Assembly (NCBI GenBank): GCA_023362775.1
Contig: JALMGJ010000004.1
Location: 79,660,798 to 79,724,797, forward strand
Direction: 5' to 3'
Length of the DNA stretch: 64,000 nt
DNA from: Charina bottae
Taxonomy: Eukaryota > Chordata > Lepidosauria > Squamata > Charinaidae
A program made the position numbers and the translations under genes. This document shows positions 56,164-64,000 of the stretch, piece by piece. The notes under the pieces were generated by a model, which saw only the letters and a program-made list of their open reading frames with translations, was not told the DNA's origin and made no database searches. Numbering within the stretch: position 1 is the stretch's first letter; every line of letters starts with the position of its first letter.

Positions 56164-56463
56164 GATTAAAATAATAAAAATAAAATAATAAATAAAAATA
56201 AAAAAAATAAAAAAATAAAAAATAATAAAATAAAATAATAAAATAAAATAAAATAAAATAAAATAAAATAAAATAAAATAATAAAATAAAAATAAAATAA
56301 TAAAATAATAAAATAAAATAAAATAAAAAAATAAAATAAAATAAAATAAAATAAAATAAAATAAAATATAAAATAATAAAATAAAATAAATAAAATAAAT
56401 AAAATAAAATATAATAAAATAAATAAAATAAAATAAAATAAAATAAAATAAAATAATAAAATA
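56164..56463. repeat. (AAAAT)n/(AAT)n-rich microsatellite seeded by a SINE tail
   Basis: About 300 bp of imperfect AAAAT and AAT units continue directly from the SINE tail. Open frames of Phe/Ile/Leu/Tyr on the minus strand are artefacts, except that their ends enter the gypsy remnant. Confidence 0.9.
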
Positions 56464-57308
56464 ACTTGTCTAACATTTTGGGCAACCCATGAGCCCAAAC
56501 TCTGATGTTTATTGTAGCAATAAGGTATGCCCCAGGCAAAGAGGTGATCATGACAGCATATGAAAGGGTATGAAATGGGCCACTTCCAAGAAAAGATCAG
56601 CTACTGAAATGGCATTCAACACCACTTGTCAGTAGTAAGTCCATGATAAAGTCTAAAGAACCTCATGGCTCCTGCTGGGAAGTAGTTGCAACAGGCCAGC
56701 AGACTTATAAGTTAAGGCTTCGCATGATGAGAGGTATGTCATGATAATGCATAGTTCATATTTACTGATCTATCTCTAGGCTACAGTCAGTTGGCTGACT
56801 GTCATGACACCATTTTAAAATTTCTGCTCTTAAGAAATGGGAAATATATAGTAAATTGCTGTAATTGGAATGAATAAATGTCAGTGACTTTAGACTGGAC
56901 CAGTTTTAATTTGGAGACCTTTATGAGAACAGCTGTTTTATGACAGTGGTCTGTATCTGAATCTGATGGGTCATTTATTTGTAAAATGTCCACTCATAAT
57001 ATATCAGGCAGTGAAATGTCACCACCAAGGAGTTCAGTTTTATAAGGGATACCTGGACAAAGTGCCCCAATTCTCTGCTATACAAACATATTATTTGGAG
57101 GAAGGGATAGCACAAACAGGTCTCAGCAGCATGGTTATACCTCTGGGGCATCCAGGATGTAGGAAGAGTATATGGAAGAAAGAAAAAAAGAATGAAATAT
57201 GGCATCTACTTCTTCAGCATGTGCTTGGCTAAGCTCCTTGAGCTTAGCTCAATTTTCTATGTCAGAATTAATTTGATCAGCATGAAGAATCCCGGTGCAT
57301 AAGCTTTT

Positions 57309-59305
57309 GTTGTTTATTCGTTCAGTCGCTTCCAACTCTTCGTGATTTCATGGACCAGCCCATACCAGAGCTTCCTGTTGGCCGTCGCCATCCCCAGCCA
57401 CCCCAAGGTTGAGTCCGTCACCTCCAGAATATCATCCATCCATCTGGCCCTTGGTCAGTCCCTCTTCCTCTTGCCTTCCACTTTCCCTAGCATCAGCATC
57501 TTCTCCAGGGTATCCTCATTATGTGGCCAAAGTACTACAGTTTTTTGCCTTTAATATCATTCCCTCAAGTGAGCAGTCTGGCTTTACTTCCTGGAGTATG
57601 GACTGGTTTGATCTTCTTGCAGACCAAGGCACTCTCAGAATTTTCCTCCAACACCACAGTTCAAAAGCATCTATCTTCCTTCACTCAGCCTTCCTTATGG
57701 TCCAGCTCTCACAGCCATAGGTTACTATGGGAAATACCATTGCTTTAACTATGTGGACCTTTTGCTCTCAGTGTGATGTCTCTGCTCTTAACTATTTTAC
57801 CAAGATTTGTCATTGCTCTCCTCCCAAGAAGTAGACGTTTTCTGATTTCCTGGCTGCGGTTAGGAATTTCTAGGTGTATTTCTAGGTGCAGTTTTTGCAC
57901 CTAGAAATAAAAAGTCTGTCACTGCCTCCACATTTTATCCCTCTATTTGCCAGTTATCAATCAAGCTGGTTGCCATAATCTTGGTTTTTTTGAGGTTTAA
58001 CTGCAACCCAGCTTTTGCACTTTCTTCTTTCACCTTTGTCATAAGGCTCCTCAGCTCCCCCTTGCTTTCAGCCATGAAAGTGGTATCATCTGCATATCTG
58101 AGATTGTTAATATTTCTTCCAGTGATTTTAACTCCAGACTTGGATTCATCAAGGCCAGCACGTCGCATGATGTGTTCTGCGTACAGGTTGAATAGGTACG
58201 GTGAGGGTATACAACCCTGCCGTATTCCTTTCCCAATCTTAAACCGTTGTTCCATGGTCTGTTCTTACCGTTGCTACTTGGTCGTTATATGGATTCCTCA
58301 GGAGGCGGACAAGATGACTTGGTATCCCCATACCATGAAGAACTTGCCACAATTTGTTATGATCCACACAGTCAAAGGCTTTAGAATAGTCAATAAAGCA
58401 GGAAAAGAATTTCTGGAATGTACCTTGCAAGATCTTGAGCATTACGTTACTGGCATGTGAAATAAGTGCCACTGTTCGATAGTTTGAACATTCTTTAGTG
58501 CTTCCCTTTTTTGGTATGGGGATATAAGTTGATTTTTTCCAATCTGATGGCCATTCTTGTGTTTTACAAATTTGCTGGCATATGGCATGCATCACCTTAA
58601 CAGCATCATCTTGCAAGATTTTAAACAGTTCAGCTGGGATACCATTGTCTCCTGCTGCCTTGTTATTAGCAATGCTTCTTAAGGCCCATTCAACCTCACT
58701 CTTTAGGATGTCTGGCTCACTGACCACACCGTCAAATCTATCCCTGATATTATTATCCTTCCTATACAGATCTTCCATATATTCTTGCCACCTTTCCTTG
58801 ATCTCTTCTGCTTCTGTTAGGTCCTTGCCATCTTTGTTTTTGATCATACCCATTTTTGCCTGGAATTTACCTCCGATGTTTCTAATTTTCTGGAAGAGGT
58901 CTCTTGTCCTTCCTATTCTATTGTCTTCTTCCACTTCCGCACATTGCTTGTTTAAAAATAATTCCTTATCTCTTCTGGCTAACCTCTGGAATTTGGCATT
59001 TAATTGGGCATATCTCCCCCTATCAATGTTGCCTTTTGCTTTCCTTCTTTCTTGGGCTACTTCCAGTATCTCAGCAGACAGCCATCTTGCCTTATTGGTT
59101 TTCTTTTTCTTTGGGAAATTTCTTGTTGCTGCCTCCTGGAGAATGTTCCAAACTTCTGTCCATAGTTCTTCCGGGACCCTATCTACTAAATCTAGTCCCT
59201 TAAATCTATTCTTCACCTCCACTGCATATTCATTAGGAATATTAGTGAGCTCATATCTAACTGATCTTTGGGTCTTCCCTATTGTCTTTAGTTTGATTCT
59301 AAATT
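57309..59305 (-). mobile_element. RTE (BovB-like) LINE, second subfamily, 5'-truncated, about 2 kb
   Basis: The 3' end is the GACTGAACGAATAAACAAC type. GTGCATAA lies on both sides (57295-57302, 59306-59313), and the repeat extends imperfectly (11/13). It includes most of the RT and the end of the endonuclease. It is the longest copy of this subfamily here. Confidence 0.85.
57600..59222 (-). pseudogene. RTE reverse transcriptase ORF, broken
   Basis: The upper part (59222-58239, 327 codons) is open. It starts after the endonuclease with ...NRFKGLDLVDRVPEELW and includes KKSTYIPIPKKGSTKECSNY and motif A FIDYSKAFDCVDHNKLW. About 20 residues between TFQKFF and CFIDY differ from the BovB copy, which suggests a small deletion. 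Next comes GKGIRQGCIPSPYLFNLYAE (motif B, 58255-57935) with a Leu-to-Pro change and YADDTTFMAESKGELRSL (motif C). Lesions increase toward the C-terminus below 57930. It is not functional, but lies closer to intact than the 42.3 kb copy. Confidence 0.85.
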
Positions 59306-59318
59306 GTGCATAATCTTA

Positions 59319-60290
59319 TCCCATATTTTATTGGAAAGCTTTCACTAAAATTGATCTGCTACGGCTCTGTCATTTTTTCTTATATTCTGTGCCAGCAACT
59401 GGCACTTGGTTGTATTGTCCTGATCTTATTGCTTGTCCTGGTGGATATGACAGACTGCACAGTTAGCTGTTACCTGCTTTATATAATCCTAGAATTTGGC
59501 TTTCAAGCACATTGATTGAAACTTCTCTATCTATGAAATAGACACTTGGCATCATGCAATAGCCAAGACAGTTATCTTGATTGTGCATCCCAGTATGAGA
59601 GTAGGAAGCCTGTATAGGCAGAGGGTTCTTTGCCTAACTCATAACTTTCCAAGAGGCAGGAAATTTATTTGTGCTGCCACTTGTTCACATTAGCTACAGT
59701 GTGTGTAGCTAATTGATTGTCAGTTACTGGTGGGCCCTCTGAAACCGAAGCCATTGCTTCACCTTGTGACTGCTGTAGGATGATCAATGGATTCCCTTAT
59801 GCTGCCAATCTGTTTTTCCTAGATAACAAGAAAAATATGGATTGAATGTATATCTATGTTCCAGGAATGGTAGAATAAAGAAACATTTCACACCTTTTAC
59901 ACTTTCTTGCACCAAAAGGGGAACCTTGGATTTCCTCTTAGTTTTAGCCTCATAGAATCTGATGATGGTTGCTTGTGCACATTCTCTGCATTCCTGTTCT
60001 TGAGATCAGGTAACTTTCCTACATTAGGTTACTAACCCTGCCAAAATATCTAAGTCAAAACTATGCATATATATGGTGTTTCTTAGGTAACAGTCACCGT
60101 TAAAGCCAACAGATCTCACAAGGGTCTATTATAGGGTGCCACTAGACTCTTTCCAAGATTTCCAGATAATGGATATATTTAGTAGCAGTGCATTATGCTT
60201 CTAGTGGCCCATCACATTCATTTGTCTGTTCAGTCTTTGAACTTTTCATAATGTAAATGCAATATAGGAATGGGTGTATATTTAGGTGTG
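59319..60290. other. Anonymous sequence with an LTR-like segment related to 54562-54700
   Basis: The piece at about 59925-60050 resembles 54562-54700 (shared CTTTGGATTTCCT-like, TTTAGCCT and CATAGAATCT blocks). It may belong to the other LTR of the gypsy fossil or to a related insertion. No other feature is seen. Confidence 0.4.
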
Positions 60291-60299
60291 TGTGTGTAT

Positions 60300-60905
60300 G
60301 TATATGTATATATTCACATTCAACTTTAGTGCTGCCTGACCCCAGACCAACTCTGAGTGCCTCACAATATGAAAAACAAATACAAATTCAACAAGATAAA
60401 TAAAAAATACAATAAGGGAAACAAATCCAGACCACTAACATCAAAACATATGAATATATGACAAACACATCAAACATCTATGCATACTACCTCAAGGCTA
60501 GGAGACCAGGCAGGTCTTTAAGGCCTTCTGGAAAACCATAAGAGTGGTAACTGTCTGGATTTCAGGGGACCTCATTCCATAGGGCTGGTACTACGATAAA
60601 GAAGGCACACTTCCTGGTTCCCGATAAATGACACTGTTTAACCAAGGAAACCCAGAGCATGGCCACTCTGTTGGCTCTTATCAGCCAGGAAGATACTGTA
60701 CGAAATAGGCAGATAACTAGGCCCCATGCCATGTAGGGCTTTATAGGTGATAACCAGCACCTTGAATTGTACCTGGAAGCATACTGGCAATAGTATAGCT
60801 CACAAATGGGGGGTGGGTCACATGGGCATGCCTAGACAGGCTCACCACTGCTTGCGCCATTGCATTCTGGAGCTGTTGAACCTTCTGAGTGGTCTTCAAG
60901 GCTTG
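60300..60905 (-). mobile_element. Old CR1 3' fragment
   Basis: Diverged minus-strand CR1. The segment at 60722-60785 (CCATGCCATGTAGGGCTTTA...CACCTTGAATTGTACC) matches the IGPGYL/FKALHG-coding part, and blocks to 60905 match the upstream part. The 3' UTR is eroded. Confidence 0.75.
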
Positions 60906-60924
60906 CAATAGTAAAGCCATGAGG

Positions 60925-61618
60925 TGACAAAGATATGTGAGACTGTGGAGTCCTTGGTGCTCTCTGAGCCTTGTTGTTTTCTTGCAGACATTTCATTGCC
61001 AGGCTAGGCAACATCTTCAGTGTGAAAAGGGAGTGGGACTTGCTCTCTGTTTATATAACCTGACTTGTCCTGCCTGTGTTGGTGGGGGTGTTGTACTCTC
61101 CTTGGTAGTTCCTTGGTTGGGCTGTTGTTTGCTGCTTGTTTGATTGACTGAGTTAATAGTTCCTTGATTAGGGTCTATTGTGTTGTTTGATTGTTCCTTT
61201 GGTGCTAATCTTGGTGTTAATCTTTGCCTATCTGGGTGTTGATTGCTGGCAAGGAGGTGTTCTGGTCTTCTGGCTTTTCTGTTGTCTCTTATGAATGGTA
61301 TGTAAATGTTGTTTACCTCTATGTGTCTGTTGATGGCTGCTTTGTTGGAGTGCCAAGCTTCCAGGAATTCTCTAGTATTTATTTATTATATTGCAATTTT
61401 TTATTTATCTTTTTAACTATGTTTTATTGTGAACCGCCCAGGGTCCCCAACAGGGGAAATGGGCGGTAATATAAATTTAATAAAATAAATAAGTAATTTT
61501 TTGGATTTGGCTTGGTTTAAGATGCTCACAGTTTCCCAGTTGAAAGTATGGTTAAGTCTGTCCATGTGTTGTGAGATTAAGGAGTTTTCATCGTGTCTTC
61601 TGACTGACCACTGGACCT
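60925..61618 (-). pseudogene. Penelope-like element C-terminal remnant, split by a CR1 tail
   Basis: On the minus strand the upper part (61610-61498) reads DRLNHTFNWETVSILNQAKS. After the CR1 insertion the frame resumes with REFLEAWHSNKAAINRHIE and NIYIPF and continues Gln/Pro/Asn-rich to a stop near 61030. The H.F.W....IL..A....REFLEAW pattern followed by INRHIE is what I associate with the region after the GIY-YIG endonuclease of Penelope-like elements. The catalytic GIY-YIG itself is not in this fragment, so the assignment is moderate. The sequence continues to about 60925 as 3' UTR. Confidence 0.5.
61376..61497 (+). mobile_element. CR1 3' end nested in the Penelope-like remnant
   Basis: The block CCGCCCAGGGTCCCC and GGGGAAATGGGCGGTAATAT (61435-61476) is followed by an AAATAA tail. 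The flanking open frame continues across the insertion, which shows that this is the younger element. Confidence 0.85.
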
Positions 61619-62345
61619 AGAAGTTAATTTTAAGAGTGTCTGCCCCTATAGATAAACTGTGTTTAAAAGATGTTATGGAAGAGGAACAAATTTTACTGAG
61701 CAAGACTGGGAGTGATCTGAAAGTGGATTTAAAAATGACAGGCTACAATATGGAAAAAGATGCTACACTGGACATGCAAAAGAAACCTGCTGATTTCTTA
61801 ATAATTAAAGGGGACATACAAATAACAAACCTAGAGACTAACCTGGATAATTTTCCTATATTGGATTTATAAAAGAGGCTTGTAAAGCTTTGAAGAATTT
61901 TGTGAGAAGGCACAAGGAAAAATGAAGAGAAATCAAGTTCTAGGACATTATTTGAAGGGACTAAAGATCAAGATTGCTAAAAGTAAAAAGAAGGAATATA
62001 AAGTTGGTTTATTTGATCAAGGTTAAAATAGATATGTTGCTATCTCTGGTAACCCTTAATGGACTTTGCTGCCACTGAAATGATGAGGTTTTAAAGATTT
62101 CTTTATACATAGGAGATGGGAAGAAGAGATCATTTTTTGCATTTTAGGAGGAGGTGATAAGTTACTAAAATTGTTTATACTTGTTGTGATGAAGAGGGAA
62201 GTTATATCTTTATATATTTCTTTTCTTTTTCTTTACTATATTCTTATTTTTTCTTTTCTATTTTCTTCTATTTTCTTTTTCTTTTCTGTACCTTCTATTT
62301 TTTTTCTTTTTTTAGTTTGTATTAATTTTTTATCATTGTAATTAT
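61619..62345 (+). mobile_element. Second copy of the unclassified RT-less element, 5'-truncated
   Basis: It aligns to the reverse complement of 38331-39070: the ORF part at 61636-61872 (with LKVDLKMTG and IQITNLETNLDN), then GTTGGTTTATTTGATCAAGG (62003-62022), then the pyrimidine tract (62215-62315) and a TTTGTATTAATTTTTTATCATTGTAAT end. The leader seen in the other copy is absent. Confidence 0.75.
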
Positions 62346-62639
62346 AATTATTATCTATACTGACATGAATGGATCTTCATCTAACTGTACTAGTTGCCCA
62401 TTATTGGTACTTTCACAAAGCTGACTCTGCCATTTGGTTAAGTAATATGTTTAATTAAGTAATTCAGCTAATTCAAACAGTAGATACTGATATGCAGAGC
62501 AACAGTGCAATAAAGGAGGGAGATGTATGTGCCACTTAAAGCAGTTAGACATTCACTAGAATATGTGAAGAGTTCAGAGTAGAGAGAGAACAGGGTATAC
62601 ATGCAATCTCATCCACTGCTTCTCTCCAACCACAGTGCA
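62346..62639. other. Anonymous sequence
   Basis: No feature is seen. Confidence 0.5.
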
Positions 62640-63015
62640 TTCAAGCAGGTGGTAGGAAGAGACACTCTACTTATATTCAGTTGAATGTGGTAGCTGCCCT
62701 ATAGAACAGCCTCTCCCCAGAGAGTCAGATGGTCCTGATCCTGTGGTCTTCCAGAAGACTGTAAATACCTGGCATTTCCCAAATGTATTAGGATCAAGTT
62801 GTTACTTAGTGAAGCTCAATGTTGATGAATTTATGATTGAAGATGATATATGAAGAGCCTGGCCTTAATATTTTTATATTTGGTATTTTTATATTTATTT
62901 GTACTTGTATTTATGTATTTTATTGTTTTGTATTCTGAGCTGCCAGAGCTATCTGCTTAAGATGGGCAGCCATATAAATTTCCTAAATAAATAAATAAAT
63001 AAACAAACAAATAAA
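62640..63015 (+). mobile_element. Old CR1/L2-type 3' fragment
   Basis: 'acagcctctccccagagagtcag' and 'ggtcttccagaagactgtaaatac' match the N.LP...FRK.LKTW-coding end. The 3' end 'gagctgccagag...gatgggcagccatataaat' follows, with an (AAAT)n/(AAAC)n tail to 63015. Confidence 0.7.
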
Positions 63016-63855
63016 TAAAAGTACAGCTGTCAATGCATCTGGAATTTTGCTTGATTTGGCTCTCAGTGCATGCAGAGAGCTACACTGGCATTCAGCTGAG
63101 TACTAGTATAGCTCTCTTTAGATTTTCCATTTGAATACATCAAGTCTGAAGAGAGGGGGAGGTAATATTATATGCATGTCTCTTTCTTTCTGCATTTTCA
63201 GCTCTTCATGCATTCAGACAATTGCCTAGTAGGCTACAGTCTGCCTTGCATCCTGTGGTTACCCCATTCTCAGATGTGATAGAAAACTTCAGTATGTAAA
63301 AAAGAATGAACAACGTTTTGAGGGAATCATTATTTCCCAAATAATGTTTATTATATATAGACATTCCAGGACACTGTAAAGTATTTTTAATCTATTTTCA
63401 GCCCCATAAACTGATACTAAAAGCCGAGAGCAATTGAGAGCAGATAGGAGAAGAGATTTTTCAACTTTTCTTTTTATTAGAGTACTGGTGCCATGCTCTT
63501 TTGTGATATGAATTTAGAAAACATCTAACAGCAACCTAATGAAGCAAGTACGCTCTATAATGACTGAAATCCAAACACAGTGTTTGTAAACGCCCTTTAA
63601 GCAGCAGGAAGATGGAAGAAAAGGTTCAGCTAAAAACATTGACTAATATTTAAATAAAAATATAATTTGAGATTTGCTTTCTTAAGAAACATTTAAAGAT
63701 AAAAACAGAGGCATGGGTTATAATAATGTTATATACAGGGAACAATGCAACCCTTTGTTTATGGTGTGAAAGAAAAGGAGCAAATCTTTCATACATGAAG
63801 TGCCACATGCTCAAAACAAATGTCAAGAAGTACTTAAGCGATGCTGGGGGGCAAA
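63016..63855. other. Anonymous sequence
   Basis: No gene or recognised repeat is seen. Confidence 0.5.
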
Positions 63856-63857
63856 GG

Positions 63858-64000
63858 TGTTGTTGTTCAGTCATTTACTTGCACCTGACACTTCATGACA
63901 TAAAGGACATTATTTCACCAGAATTGTCTGTCAGTAACTGCTTCTCTGACTTCTTGTAAATTCCTGCTTGTCTTATCAGTGATAGCTTCTAGCCACCTTG
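63858..64000 (-). mobile_element. Diverged BovB/RTE-like 3' end at right edge
   Basis: The minus strand ends in a GAACAACAACA-type terminus (63858-63872) and has a further RTE-like segment (CAAGGTGG...ATCACTGATAAGACAAGCAGG) running to the window edge. It is the most diverged RTE tail in the window and may be a third subfamily. Confidence 0.6.

Larger units (their letters stand above)
54377..57290 (-). mobile_element. Ty3/gypsy-type (chromodomain) retroelement fossil with 3' LTR end, interrupted by later insertions
   Basis: The minus-strand order is integrase core remnant (about 56640-56463), integrase C-terminal region (about 55870-55820 and 55530-55250), chromodomain-like segment (about 55120-55050) and LTR end at 54377 (…GGGAGCATGACA, with AATAAA near 54412). 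Later insertions occupy 55539-56463. The 5' extent above 56700 is uncertain; no PBS was identified. Confidence 0.65.

Noticed and set aside
56069..56551. 160- and 110-codon Phe/Ile/Leu/Tyr-rich open frames
   Set aside because: They are translations of the AAAAT microsatellite. Only the first ~30 codons enter the gypsy remnant.

Overview
This window looks like non-genic DNA (intergenic or a very large intron) from a squamate reptile (lizard or snake). The evidence is the mix of repeats: BovB/RTE LINEs and tails derived from them, tRNA-derived SINEs ending in ACCTTT-type tails (Sauria-SINE type), CR1/L2-superfamily LINEs with a 3' end of the form 'ccgcccag-gtccc...ggggagatgggcgg-tataaat' and an AAATA-type tail, R4/Dong-type LINEs with a restriction-like endonuclease, a Penelope-like remnant, a chromodomain-bearing Ty3/gypsy fossil and a hAT-type MITE. 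I found no host protein-coding exon, rRNA or genuine tRNA gene. Nearly every long open frame is a retroelement gene or a low-complexity artefact. Family names rest on motifs and family knowledge, not on a database search.

Layout. 1-6.1 kb: 3' end of an R4-type LINE running in from the left edge, a full-length SINE with a 16-bp target-site duplication (TSD), an old CR1 copy, and a candidate solo LTR with a SINE inside it (13-bp TSD). 8.0-15.1 kb: a BovB tail, a 101-bp x 3 tandem repeat, the best-preserved CR1 (818-codon open frame, minus strand), and an internally deleted R4 copy lying beside (TA)n and preceded by a tRNA-like pol III promoter block. 17.5-25.0 kb: short CR1 and SINE pieces, then a full-length BovB (3225 bp, perfect 12-bp TSD) with a small insertion. 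27.1-34.9 kb: a long CR1 with one frameshift and one stop, plus SINEs and shorter CR1 3' ends, one split by a SINE. 38.3-39.9 kb: a 1.57-kb element with no reverse transcriptase, encoding a short repeat-containing coiled-coil-like peptide. A second, inverted copy is at 61.6-62.3 kb. 42.3-48.1 kb: a second RTE subfamily, long microsatellites, a perfectly alternating purine/pyrimidine tract and a BovB 3' end. 48.3-49.8 kb: two old CR1 segments in opposite orientation. 53.8-57.3 kb: a long hairpin, a 372-bp RTE deletion derivative with a 12-bp TSD, and a Ty3/gypsy fossil interrupted by a hAT MITE (8-bp TSD), a CR1 tail, a MIR-like SINE and a 300-bp microsatellite. 57.3-64 kb: RTE, CR1, Penelope-like and the second copy of the unclassified element, ending in another RTE-like tail.

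These elements form parasitic networks, not a host pathway. CR1, BovB/RTE and R4 encode the endonuclease and reverse transcriptase. The SINEs and the RTE deletion derivative carry only the LINE 3' tails, and sometimes 5' ends, that such enzymes are thought to recognise. The items most worth follow-up are the RT-less 1.57-kb element, the R4 copy with a tRNA-like leader, the LINE-derived 372-bp element and the SINE family that pairs one head with two different tails.
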